Origin: Nitrososphaeraceae archaeon
GTDB taxonomy: Archaea; Thermoproteota; Nitrososphaeria; Nitrososphaerales; Nitrososphaeraceae
Length of the DNA stretch: 11,306 nucleotides
Reading direction: 5' to 3'
Assembly: GCA_025937665.1 (NCBI GenBank)
Contig: JAICQW010000044.1
Location: 1-11,306 of the forward strand
How positions within the stretch are numbered: position 1 is the first letter of the stretch; each line of letters begins with the position of its first letter. The notes under the pieces are model-generated. The model was not told the origin of the DNA and searched no databases. It worked only from the letters and a program-made list of their open reading frames with translations. Shown piece after piece: positions 1-7,587 of the stretch. The position numbers and the translations under genes were made by a program.

Positions 1-30
1 TAGGTTTTCAATTTATTTAACTAGATTAAC

Positions 31-159
31 ATGACGGAAGCTAAATCAGATTTGTGCATTTGTGGCCATATTAGAAATCATCACCAGTTTTATATAACTG
101 GAGGAGAAACTGCACATTTTTGTAAGAGATGTGCCTGTCCAGAATATAGAAAACGGTAA
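31..159 (+). CDS. 42-aa Cys/His-rich mini-protein, probable zinc binder
   Basis: A short reading frame from ATG 31 to TAA 157-159 encodes 42 residues. It has an N-terminal C9-x-C11-G-H13 group, further histidines (H17, H18, H29) and a C-terminal C31-x2-C34-x-C36-P-x-Y cluster. Five cysteines and four histidines in 42 residues, arranged as two knuckles about 20 residues apart, suggest a one-zinc ribbon. Tiny proteins of this type are common in Thaumarchaeota; that is family-level knowledge and I recognise no specific function. It converges with the minus-strand gene at 182, 22 bp away. Its promoter would lie mostly left of the window. Nucleic-acid or protein binding is possible but inferred only from the zinc-ribbon look. 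Confidence 0.62.
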   Translation: MTEAKSDLCICGHIRNHHQFYITGGETAHFCKRCACPEYRKR

Positions 160-181
160 CAAAAAGTAAGATACAATAATT

Positions 182-547
182 CTACTTACCTGTTATTCCT
201 TCTTTTATTTCACCAGTTAGGTTGCTAAGCACATCGGCTGCGCCTGTGCCAACTTTTTTAGCGGTCCTTTCTGTCTCATTCAATATTTCTGAGCCAATTT
301 CTGATCCGACATCGCTCAAATTTTGCCCAAGCTGATTTAGCGTAGAACCTACTTCTTCGCCTGCCTTATTCAATACCAAAGAAGCATTTTGCCCTAGCTC
401 GGAAGTGGTTTGGTTTGCCGAGGCCATTAGACTACCAGTAGCATATGAGTCATTTTTTGTCACAGTTTGAGCACCCAAGCTGTTTGGGAATGTAGTGATT
501 GTTATCATCAATATTGTAGCTGCAATTATAACGACTTTCTTATTCAT
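182..547 (-). CDS. Small secreted protein with 22-residue amphipathic repeats and six N-glycosylation sequons
   Basis: This encodes 121 residues. The N-terminus is a clear Sec signal peptide: MNKK, then a hydrophobic core at residues 5-20, with likely cleavage near A26. The mature part is Ser/Thr/Asn/Gly-rich and has no cysteine. It holds six N-X-S/T sequons (N32, N45, N54, N76, N90, N109). Residues 51-72 and 73-94 form a tandem 22-residue repeat; both copies begin LGQN, and I/V/L positions are spaced as in an amphipathic helix (11/22-mer, apolipoprotein- or LEA-like). No catalytic motif is visible. A TATA-like box 24 bp upstream of the ATG implies a leaderless transcript. It is probably a glycosylated surface or released protein; the role is unknown. 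It is monocistronic in the window and convergent with the 42-aa gene. Confidence 0.72.
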   Translation of the reverse strand: MNKKVVIIAATILMITITTFPNSLGAQTVTKNDSYATGSLMASANQTTSELGQNASLVLNKAGEEVGSTLNQLGQNLSDVGSEIGSEILNETERTAKKVGTGAADVLSNLTGEIKEGITGK

Positions 548-565
548 AATTATAAGACGCTCAAT

Positions 566-575
566 TTTTATTTAA
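566..575 (-). promoter_or_regulatory. TATA box for the secreted 121-aa gene
   Basis: Read on the minus strand this is TTAAATAAAA, centred about 24 bp upstream of the ATG at 547. That is the archaeal TATA-to-start distance and would place transcription start at or next to the start codon (leaderless mRNA). Called by eye only. Confidence 0.45.
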
Positions 576-667
576 GGATTCTAGGGCATACGAGTCTGCA
601 TCAAACTTATACTCATGCTTTACAACTGGTTCACTTATTACTCAATAGGTAGAAGAATTAAGGTCAT

Positions 668-746
668 TTTGGCAGTTGCGAAGAGATAAAAAGTATTGTA
701 GTAACTATAAAACGATTCCAGCCTCTTGATTGGGTAAACTGCCAAA
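668..746. promoter_or_regulatory. Perfect 10-bp inverted repeat flanking the trpC promoter (candidate operator pair)
   Basis: TTTGGCAGTT at 668-677 is the exact reverse complement of AACTGCCAAA at 737-746, with 59 bp between the arms. The likely trpC TATA box (704-712) lies between them. The right arm covers the expected transcription start and ends 9 bp before the trpC ATG. This geometry fits two half-sites or two operator copies bound by a dimeric or oligomeric regulator. An RNA hairpin is less likely, because the left arm would lie upstream of the transcript. Function is inferred. Confidence 0.4.
704..712 (+). promoter_or_regulatory. TATA box of the trpCBA operon
   Basis: ACTATAAAA is the best TATA-like sequence upstream of trpC. 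A start about 26 bp downstream falls near 734, giving a leader of roughly 20 nt before the ATG at 756. No ribosome binding site is visible in that leader. Confidence 0.42.
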
Positions 747-755
747 TACAATTAT

Positions 756-1601
756 ATGATTAAAATAAGATTACTTTCAGATGTAACCTTGAGTAAATTT
801 TTTTCAAGAGATACTGGACTTAAAACATTGGCCGATAATTCCTACAAAGCGATCGATGAAGGTATGTATGATGCAGATAAATACGACTATGCTAATCATA
901 ATGTAATTTCTCTTAGAAAAGTAATTCTAACATGTGCTCATGTTCCAATAATTTCAGAGATAAAATTTTCATCACCATCAAAAGGTAAAATTCTCGACCA
1001 ATCAAAGATAATTCCCAAGGACCTAGCAATACAAATGACCAATTCTGGATCTATTGGAATTTCTGTGCTTACTCAACCTTACCTATTTGACGGCTCAATT
1101 GATAACCTTGCTTCCATTAGAAAGAGTGTTAACGTACCACTTCTAATGAAAGATATCATTGTAAGCGAGGCCCAAATAGACGCGGCAAGAAAAATAGGGG
1201 CAGACTGCATCTTATTGATTAAAGCGGTATTCGATAAAGGATTTGCCGAAGGAAGCCTAGAGAAATTTACTGATTACGCAAACAAAAAGGGGCTAGAAGT
1301 GATTACTGAAGTCCATTCAGAAGATGAATTTAAAGATGTGTTGAAAAATAAGAACAAAAAACAGATTATCGGAATTAATAATCGGAATTTGAGTACTCTT
1401 GAAGTAGACATAAGCGTTACTATTGAACTGCTACAAAAACTTGATAAACAAAACAACATTATTATCAGTGAGAGCGGAATATCCAAATCAGATGAGATAA
1501 AGAAATTAAGGTCAATTGGGGTTGATGCATTCCTAGTTGGGACTAGTATCATGGAATCTGGAAACGTTTTTGAAAAGATAAAGGAGCTATGTCATGCTTA
1601 G
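756..1601 (+). CDS. trpC: Indole-3-glycerol phosphate synthase (TrpC)
   Basis: This 281-residue protein catalyses ring closure of CdRP to indole-3-glycerol phosphate with loss of CO2 and water, in the cytoplasm. The family signature is present in order on a single TIM barrel: E68-I-K70 followed by SPSKG (catalytic Glu/Lys and phosphate site), K132 in LLMKDII (the general acid of the family), E185 in ITEVHSEDE, N208/N209 in GINNRNL, E239-S240 in ISESGI, and the phosphate-binding VGTS at 261-264. Length is slightly above the usual 250-270 because of a modest N-terminal extension. It is a stand-alone TrpC with no fused TrpF. It is the first gene of trpCBA, 33 bp ahead of trpB. The start is the first in-frame ATG downstream of the TATA box. 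Confidence 0.96.
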   Translation: MIKIRLLSDVTLSKFFSRDTGLKTLADNSYKAIDEGMYDADKYDYANHNVISLRKVILTCAHVPIISEIKFSSPSKGKILDQSKIIPKDLAIQMTNSGSIGISVLTQPYLFDGSIDNLASIRKSVNVPLLMKDIIVSEAQIDAARKIGADCILLIKAVFDKGFAEGSLEKFTDYANKKGLEVITEVHSEDEFKDVLKNKNKKQIIGINNRNLSTLEVDISVTIELLQKLDKQNNIIISESGISKSDEIKKLRSIGVDAFLVGTSIMESGNVFEKIKELCHA

Positions 1602-1634
1602 AGCTAACTTTGTATATTTTGTGAGTGTACATAC

Positions 1635-2840
1635 ATGACAAAGTTACGAGAGTTCCCAATTAAAGGTAAATATGGAAAATACGGAGGAAAATATATTCCC
1701 GAAACCTTGGTTCCTGCTATTAATGAACTTGAGGAAGCATACGAAAAAATAAAAAACGACTCAGACTTCAAGAAGGAACTTGATTATTATCTCCAGAATT
1801 ATGCCGGTAGGCCCACTCCACTGTTTCTTGCTAAAAATCTGACTGATTACGTAGGTGGCGCAAAGATTTTTCTAAAGAGAGAAGATCTTTTGCATGGAGG
1901 CGCCCATAAAACTAATAACTGTCTGGGCCAATGTCTCTTAGCCAAAAGGATGGGTAAGAAAAGAATCATTGCTGAGACAGGTGCAGGGCAACATGGGGTG
2001 GGAACAGCGATGGCAGCAGCTGTTCTTGGCTTAAAGGCAGAAATTTACATGGGATCAACAGATATTGAACGACAAAAATTAAATTTATTTAGAATGGAAT
2101 TATTAGGCGCTAAAGTACACTCTGTAGATTCGGGAACAAAAACCTTGAAGGATGCTATTAATGAAGCGTTACGCGATTGGATAACAAACGTAAAAGACAC
2201 CTACTACCTGATAGGCTCTGTAGTAGGACCACATCCATATCCTATGATAGTAAGGGATTTTCAAAGTGTAATTGGCGAGGAAATCAAATATCAGATAAAG
2301 AATTTTACTAAAACATCTCCACATGCTCTTATTTGTTGCGTAGGAGGCGGCAGTAATGCAATGGGCACTTTTTTCCCATTTCTAGATGAAAAAAATGTAT
2401 CGTTGTACGGAGTTGAAGCAGGTGGTCTGGGTGTCAGAACAGGGAAGCATTCTGCCACACTCAAAGAAGGATCCGAAGGAATTCTGCATGGGATGAGAAC
2501 TTATTTATTGCAAGATGAGTTTGGGCAGATAAATGACACTCATAGTATATCGGCGGGACTGGACTATCCGGGCGTTGGCCCTCAACATGTCCAGTTAAAA
2601 GATATGGAGCGTGCAGAATATGTTACCTGTAATGATAATGAAGCACTGGATGCATTCTTCAAGCTTTCGAAATTGGAAGGTATAATAGCAGCTTTGGAGT
2701 CATGCCATGCAGTTTCATATGCGATGAAGTTGGCCAGAAAAATGAAAAAAGATGAAAATATTATTGTCACCCTGTCTGGTAGAGGCGACAAGGATATTGA
2801 TCAAGTCATGAAGCATAGAAAAAAGTACATTGGCAGGTAA
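1635..2840 (+). CDS. trpB: Tryptophan synthase beta chain (TrpB)
   Basis: This 401-residue PLP enzyme condenses indole with L-serine to give tryptophan. It starts with the typical KYGGKYIPETL segment. The PLP lysine is K92 in GGAHKTNN, the catalytic Glu is E114 in AETGAGQHG, the PLP phosphate loop is GGGSN at 237-241, the serine-side aspartate D310 lies in GLDYPG, and S381 in LSGRGDKD contacts the pyridine nitrogen. Length and the short N-terminus match TrpB1, the form that pairs with TrpA, not the longer TrpB2; the trpA gene 6 bp downstream agrees. The 33-bp gap from trpC contains no Shine-Dalgarno sequence. It should form the alpha2-beta2 complex with TrpA, with indole channelled between the active sites. 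Confidence 0.97.
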   Translation: MTKLREFPIKGKYGKYGGKYIPETLVPAINELEEAYEKIKNDSDFKKELDYYLQNYAGRPTPLFLAKNLTDYVGGAKIFLKREDLLHGGAHKTNNCLGQCLLAKRMGKKRIIAETGAGQHGVGTAMAAAVLGLKAEIYMGSTDIERQKLNLFRMELLGAKVHSVDSGTKTLKDAINEALRDWITNVKDTYYLIGSVVGPHPYPMIVRDFQSVIGEEIKYQIKNFTKTSPHALICCVGGGSNAMGTFFPFLDEKNVSLYGVEAGGLGVRTGKHSATLKEGSEGILHGMRTYLLQDEFGQINDTHSISAGLDYPGVGPQHVQLKDMERAEYVTCNDNEALDAFFKLSKLEGIIAALESCHAVSYAMKLARKMKKDENIIVTLSGRGDKDIDQVMKHRKKYIGR

Positions 2841-2846
2841 TAAAAA

Positions 2847-3677
2847 ATGTCATATTTGCAGAATAATAGAATCGAAAAAACATTCTTCCAACTAAAGGCA
2901 AAGAAGCAAAAAGGTCTCATCTGCTACATTATGGGTGGGTATCCTAATCCAATAGCCTGTGAGAGTATAATTTCATCAATTGTTGACGGGGGTGCTGATA
3001 TTATTGAAATTGGAATTCCCTTTTCAGACCCAATTGCAGACGGACCAGTAATTCAAGAAGCCTCATTTAGGGCGTTGCAGAAAGGAGTTACTCCGCAGAT
3101 ATGTTTGAATCTAATAAGAAAGACAAGAAAAAGATATCCAGATCTTCCAATAGTAATCATGACATATTCCAATATTTTACAAAAAAATGGATTCAAGCAA
3201 TTCATGGAGATGGCAAAGGAGGTTGGAGCAGATGGCTTTATCTTGCCTGATATGACAATTGACGAATCAAAGAAATATTTAGAATATTCAAAGAATCTTG
3301 AACTCGCATCAATCTTTCTTGTCGCACCAAATACATCAAACTTAAGAATCAAAAAAACGTTAGCTGTCTCAACTGGTTTTGTTTACGTAGTTTCTGTTTT
3401 TGGTACCACTGGGATGAGAAATTCTTTTAACAAATTTACTCTTACTGCTATTAAGAACATAAAACAATTAAGCTCCAATAAAAAAAATATTTCTGTAGGA
3501 TTTGGAATAAGTACTCCACATCATGTAAAACTTATGTCAAATTATGGGGCTGACGCAGTGATAGTCGGAAGTGCCATAATCAAGAAGATAGATGGAAATA
3601 AAGATGGTAGTATCATTGAGATACAGAATAATTTAAGGAATTATGTTAAATCACTAAAAGCTGCCTGCACCAATTAA
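2847..3677 (+). CDS. trpA: Tryptophan synthase alpha chain (TrpA)
   Basis: This 276-residue TIM-barrel subunit cleaves indole-3-glycerol phosphate to indole and glyceraldehyde-3-phosphate. The catalytic pair E54 and D65 lies in EIGIPFSDPIADGPVIQ. Y180 occupies the position of the substrate-site tyrosine. The phosphate loop is the FGTTG segment at 185-189, with further phosphate contacts in GFGIS at 218-222 and VGSAI at 240-244. It begins only 6 bp after the trpB stop, so the two are cotranscribed and probably translationally coupled. It is the last gene of the cluster: trpE, G, D and F do not follow, and the next gene is convergent 18 bp downstream. About 25 C-terminal residues extend past the last barrel motif. 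Confidence 0.96.
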   Translation: MSYLQNNRIEKTFFQLKAKKQKGLICYIMGGYPNPIACESIISSIVDGGADIIEIGIPFSDPIADGPVIQEASFRALQKGVTPQICLNLIRKTRKRYPDLPIVIMTYSNILQKNGFKQFMEMAKEVGADGFILPDMTIDESKKYLEYSKNLELASIFLVAPNTSNLRIKKTLAVSTGFVYVVSVFGTTGMRNSFNKFTLTAIKNIKQLSSNKKNISVGFGISTPHHVKLMSNYGADAVIVGSAIIKKIDGNKDGSIIEIQNNLRNYVKSLKAACTN

Positions 3678-3695
3678 TAGTAACAAGAGCATGTA

Positions 3696-4019
3696 TTAGC
3701 TTGTAATAATTCCACTAGAGTCTGTTGAAAAGAACATATTATTTAGACTGACTTGGTATTTTTTACCAAATCTTTCTACTACAATTTCAAGGTCATCTAA
3801 GGAATCGGAAATCTGACCATCTACTAATTTTGCTATCACGACATGCAAGGATTCATGTGAAATCAATGCACTAGTAAATTCCTCAATCTTTTCAAAATCA
3901 TTTCTGTTTTTTTTTGCACCTTCTTTGGACTGAACAATAAGCATGTTTTCACCTTCATAAGTAAAATATCCTGGTACATCGTCAGTAGCACATGAGAGGA
4001 TGAAATCGTTGATTGTCAT
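3696..4019 (-). CDS. Unknown 107-aa protein with an HExxH motif, downstream of metH
   Basis: I do not recognise this protein. It is 107 residues, soluble, with no signal peptide or membrane segment. The central part reads SHESLHVVIAKL: H55-E56-S-L-H59 matches the HExxH zinc-binding helix of metallopeptidases and sits in a suitably amphipathic stretch. An acidic segment follows (D75, D76, E78, with E82 further on); E78 or E82 could be the third zinc ligand, as in short gluzincins. The C-terminus is predicted beta and ends without cysteine pairs. It starts 23 bp after the metH stop on the same strand and is therefore the third gene of that unit. Peptidase activity is inferred from one short motif, and the protein could be an inactive relative. 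Confidence 0.68.
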   Translation of the reverse strand: MTINDFILSCATDDVPGYFTYEGENMLIVQSKEGAKKNRNDFEKIEEFTSALISHESLHVVIAKLVDGQISDSLDDLEIVVERFGKKYQVSLNNMFFSTDSSGIITS

Positions 4020-4042
4020 TTATCTCTGAAATCTTAGTTTAT

Positions 4043-6562
4043 CTATAGTATAAAATATTCTGCATCAGGATGATGAACTACAATGGCAGCAGTAGAATAT
4101 TCAGGAGTTATCTGACCTGCAGAAGTAAGACCTATTCCACATTTGGTAGGATCAATTAATTTCCATACCAAATAATGCTGCATGGTGTCAGGACAACTTG
4201 GATATCCCCAACTATATCTCAGACCTCTATTTCTGTCAATATTTAATTCCTTTCTTATTCTATGATGGACCCATTCAGCAAGTGCCTCAGCAGTTTCTAC
4301 CGCCAGGCCATGAAGATAGTAGGCGTCTGTATAATTATTAGTTGAATTTAACTCTTCAATTTTTGAAACAGTTTTTTGACCTACTGAAACTACTTGAAAG
4401 GCTACGGTATCTTGTTTACCAAAGTAGTCTGTAATGCACAAGCGCTTTGGTTTTGAAGATCTTGGAAATTCAAAAACGACTTCGCCTTGTTTATTTGATT
4501 CAACGACAAGGTTGTTACCTTGATTATTACATCTAAAGTAGGAATATACTACGCTTGGCGAGAAGAGATCCTCATCAATTACTTTCTTTTTCCATTCTAG
4601 TAACAATGATTCTGGGTCACCTATCTTTGATGCAGATTTTCCTCTTATACCCCACGAGAGAACAAAAAGAGATTTTTTATTCAAATAACTCCAAACTTCC
4701 TCAAGATCGATTTCCGAAGGCTTTAGTATTATTGGTTTATCAAAATGAGGTGCAACTGGTGGTGATACTGGTAATATCTGATTAACTGGCGAATCTATAT
4801 CAGTTTTTATACCAGGTATTTTCCTTTCATTGAACCTACTGATTTTGCTATTCCATTCCTCAACGAATTTGTCCCTTTCTGGAGATCTCAACTTGTTCAT
4901 TACATTTAATCCATCAAAGGCTGTTTTACAATAGAATACTCCTGCCCTGTACACCTCATCACCTTTTGCAATTCGGTTAATGTAATCACTATTAATGGCA
5001 GCACCACCACACAGAGCCGGAATCTTTAGATCAAGTTCCCTCGCCTTTTCGATAAAGAACTGCATTTGTTTAGAAGTAGATACCAGTAATGCAGACAAAC
5101 CTACCGCGTCAGCTTGCACTTCCTCAATTTTATCTATAATTTGTTGAATTGGAACTTGTTTACCAAGATCATATACCGTATATCCATTATTTGTGAAAAT
5201 TGTTTTTACAAGATTTTTACCTATGTCATGAACATCACCGTACACCGTGCATAAAACTAGCTTACCCTTGCTTACTCCTTGTTTCTTGATTAGATATTTC
5301 TCTAATTCTGATACTGCAGATTTCATACATTCTGCTGATTTTAATACAAATGGTAAAATTAACTCTCCCGCCCCAAACTTATCCCCTACTTCCTTCATCG
5401 CCGGAAGTAACACTTCATTTAGAGTTTGAACTGCTGCTTCATGCGTCAATTCTGGGTGCTGCCTTAGCATATCTTCTTTTTGAATATTTTCGACATTTGC
5501 ATCTAATTTCTTTTCGAGTTTGCCGGCAATTGCTCCTACTACATCGGCTTCAATCCCCTCTTTTACACGATTTACTATACGATAGTAACAACGTTTGTCA
5601 AAACTCCAATCCTTGTCTATTTCTTCCAATGTGCGATCATTCTTAGCTACCGTAACATTCTTGTTCTCAAAATAGGAGATCAAGTCAGAAAGAGCGTTAG
5701 CATGTCTATTAAAAATGAGATCTTCAGCAAGCTTGATCTGTTCCTCGTTTATTTCTCCTATAGGGATTATGTCCTTTGCGTTAATAATCACGGTATCAAG
5801 TCCTGCTTTAAGAGCATGATGTAAGAATACAGAATTGATTATTTTTCTGGCGCTCGGAGTAAGTCCGAAGCTAATGTTGCTTAACCCAAGAGTGGTAAAG
5901 CAACCTGGAATTTCCTTCTTCACTAAAGAAATGCCCTTCAAAGTTTCAACTGCAGAATTGGCATATTCTTGCTCTCCGGTTGCGAGAGTGAAGGTAAGTA
6001 CATCAAAAATAAACTGCCATGGTTTTAATCCATATTCCTTGCCGGTATCGAACAGTAACTTTGCTACCGTAATCTTATCCTCGGATGTCTTGGCCATCCC
6101 TTTTGGCCCTATGCACATGGAAATGGCTGGAATACCAAATTTTGCCATGATTGGGGCAAGTGCATGGAAACGCGAACCATCTCCTTCGAGGTTGATTGAA
6201 TTAATGATCGGTCTTCCCGGAATTTGACTTATCGCATCGGTTATTACTTTAGGGTCTGTAGAGTCAATTACCAAAGGAGCTTCAATTTCTAGGCTCAATC
6301 TTTTTACCAATTTTTTCATAAATTCAAGTTCATCGGACCTTTCGGTTGTTGCTACACAGACGTCAATACAGTGCGCACCATCATTTACTTGATCTCTACC
6401 CAGATCTATTAAGCCATCAAAATCATCAGCTAGTACTAGTTTCTTGGCTTTTTTCGAACCCTGAGTGTTTAGCCGTTCACCTATTATTAGAGGTGGAGGA
6501 ATTTGAATTAAATCTACAGCCTTTAGCGCTGAACTAACGCGGGGTACATGTTTTAAGTCCAT
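4043..6562 (-). CDS. metH: Cobalamin-dependent methionine synthase, folate/B12/reactivation part (MetH C-terminal module)
   Basis: This 839-residue protein holds every MetH module except the homocysteine one. A pterin-binding barrel occupies roughly 20-300 (GERLNTQGSK at 28-37; VIDSTDP at 98-104). A cobalamin cap helical domain spans about 320-425. The B12 Rossmann domain spans about 430-560, with D443-V-H445-D-I-G-K-N (H445 is the lower axial cobalt ligand), GLSALLVST at 488-496 and GGAA at 519-522. An AdoMet-dependent reactivation domain spans about 605-839, with the R-x-x-x-G-Y signature at R782-Y787 in a segment ending YPSCPD. It transfers methyl from methyl-folate through cob(I)alamin to homocysteine bound on the separate upstream protein. 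The 34-bp gap to that gene shows no ribosome binding site. Confidence 0.95.
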   Translation of the reverse strand: MDLKHVPRVSSALKAVDLIQIPPPLIIGERLNTQGSKKAKKLVLADDFDGLIDLGRDQVNDGAHCIDVCVATTERSDELEFMKKLVKRLSLEIEAPLVIDSTDPKVITDAISQIPGRPIINSINLEGDGSRFHALAPIMAKFGIPAISMCIGPKGMAKTSEDKITVAKLLFDTGKEYGLKPWQFIFDVLTFTLATGEQEYANSAVETLKGISLVKKEIPGCFTTLGLSNISFGLTPSARKIINSVFLHHALKAGLDTVIINAKDIIPIGEINEEQIKLAEDLIFNRHANALSDLISYFENKNVTVAKNDRTLEEIDKDWSFDKRCYYRIVNRVKEGIEADVVGAIAGKLEKKLDANVENIQKEDMLRQHPELTHEAAVQTLNEVLLPAMKEVGDKFGAGELILPFVLKSAECMKSAVSELEKYLIKKQGVSKGKLVLCTVYGDVHDIGKNLVKTIFTNNGYTVYDLGKQVPIQQIIDKIEEVQADAVGLSALLVSTSKQMQFFIEKARELDLKIPALCGGAAINSDYINRIAKGDEVYRAGVFYCKTAFDGLNVMNKLRSPERDKFVEEWNSKISRFNERKIPGIKTDIDSPVNQILPVSPPVAPHFDKPIILKPSEIDLEEVWSYLNKKSLFVLSWGIRGKSASKIGDPESLLLEWKKKVIDEDLFSPSVVYSYFRCNNQGNNLVVESNKQGEVVFEFPRSSKPKRLCITDYFGKQDTVAFQVVSVGQKTVSKIEELNSTNNYTDAYYLHGLAVETAEALAEWVHHRIRKELNIDRNRGLRYSWGYPSCPDTMQHYLVWKLIDPTKCGIGLTSAGQITPEYSTAAIVVHHPDAEYFIL

Positions 6563-6596
6563 TTAATGGTGATATTGATAATTGATTATTTGTGAA

Positions 6597-7541
6597 TTAT
6601 AAGTTATACGATTTTAATGTACTTTTGAGCTCTCTGATATGTTCGGGGGTTGTTCCACAGCAACCTCCTATCATTCTCACTTTCTTATACTTCTTTAGGA
6701 ATTCCCCGAGATGATGAGACATGTCTTTTGAGGTCATCTTGTAGACTGCATTGCCACCTTCGTTAATTGGCATTCCGGCGTTAGGCATGACTAAAATGGG
6801 CAATTCGTTTTGCTCATCTAACCACCTTATGCTTGATTCCATTTCAACAGGTCCGGTAGAGCAATTCAATCCAAAAACAGAAACCCCCATGTCGCTTACG
6901 GTTGTATATGCTGACTGGACGTTTGTGCCAAGCAACATCTTGCCATATTTATCCAAGGTCACATTAGATATTATTGGTACTTTTTTACCAATTTTTTCCA
7001 TAGCATTTAAAGATCCTGTTATCGCCAGTTTAACTTCTAGTATATCCTGACTTGTCTCTATAAGTAGAACATCAACACCTCCTTGTATTAGTCCTTGCCC
7101 CTGCAATTCGAAGGCCTCAATAATTGTGTTTAGAGGAACATTCCCAAGATCAGGATCATTTGAACTTGGCAGATACCCTGTGGGACCCATTGATCCAACT
7201 ACGAATTTTTCTCCATTTCCCAATTCCTTAATTACACTTCTTGCAAGCTCTGCAGCTGATTTATTTATTGATACTGTTTGGTCATCAAATCCATATTCCT
7301 GGAGTTTTATTTGGTTACTTCCAAAGGTATTTGTCTCTATGCAGTCCGAACCAGCTTCTAAATAACTTCTATGGATATTTTTAATCCATTCTGGCTTAGA
7401 CAATACAAGTCCATCATTAAATCCATCTTTATTATTTGGAAAGTCCTCTGCTTTTGGTTTGAGTTTCTGAATTTCAGTTCCCATTGCCCCATCAAATAGG
7501 AGTATATGGTTTTTGATTTCATCTAGGAAGGTATTGGTCAT
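6597..7541 (-). CDS. Homocysteine S-methyltransferase (stand-alone MetH N-terminal module)
   Basis: This 314-residue zinc-dependent homocysteine-binding barrel is equivalent to roughly the first 330 residues of bacterial MetH and also related to BHMT/MmuM. It has the opening LLFDGAMGTEIQ (14-25), ETNTFGSN (69-76), VGSMGPTG (115-122), and the three zinc cysteines: C227 in GLNCSTGP and C294-C295 in GGCCGTTPEH. The zinc thiolate site activates homocysteine for methylation. It is the promoter-proximal gene, immediately upstream of the folate/B12 part on the same strand, so the pair behaves as a MetH cut between the first two modules. The neighbour makes methyl-cobalamin the likely donor; donor use by this protein alone (for example S-methylmethionine) cannot be excluded from sequence. 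Confidence 0.93.
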   Translation of the reverse strand: MTNTFLDEIKNHILLFDGAMGTEIQKLKPKAEDFPNNKDGFNDGLVLSKPEWIKNIHRSYLEAGSDCIETNTFGSNQIKLQEYGFDDQTVSINKSAAELARSVIKELGNGEKFVVGSMGPTGYLPSSNDPDLGNVPLNTIIEAFELQGQGLIQGGVDVLLIETSQDILEVKLAITGSLNAMEKIGKKVPIISNVTLDKYGKMLLGTNVQSAYTTVSDMGVSVFGLNCSTGPVEMESSIRWLDEQNELPILVMPNAGMPINEGGNAVYKMTSKDMSHHLGEFLKKYKKVRMIGGCCGTTPEHIRELKSTLKSYNL

Positions 7542-7577
7542 TTTATTTCGGTTTACAATGATTAATCAAAGTTATCT

Positions 7578-7587
7578 ACATATATTG
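7578..7587 (-). promoter_or_regulatory. TATA box of the methionine synthase operon
   Basis: On the minus strand this reads CAATATATGT, centred about 41 bp upstream of the ATG at 7541. Transcription would start near 7557, leaving a leader of about 15 nt. No riboswitch-like structure is visible in so short a leader. Called by eye. Confidence 0.4.

Noticed and set aside
467..652. 61-aa plus-strand frame overlapping the start of the secreted-protein gene
   Set aside because: It overlaps the signal-peptide coding region and its promoter, has no recognisable feature, and the opposite-strand gene is clearly better supported.
1611..1620. TATA-like TGTATATTTT between trpC and trpB as an internal promoter
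   Set aside because: A start 26 bp downstream would fall inside the trpB coding start, so it cannot give a normal trpB mRNA. Cotranscription from trpC is simpler.
1626..1631. TGTACA in the trpC-trpB gap, identical to the TRP box hexamer bound by TrpY in Methanothermobacter
   Set aside because: A single hexamer is expected by chance in several places in a window of this size, it lies inside an operon and not at the promoter, and nothing indicates a TrpY homolog here.
4555..6537. Several plus-strand frames of 60-130 codons opposite metH
   Set aside because: They lie wholly inside the well-supported metH gene on the other strand, show no motifs and have low-complexity Leu/Ser/His composition typical of antisense frames.
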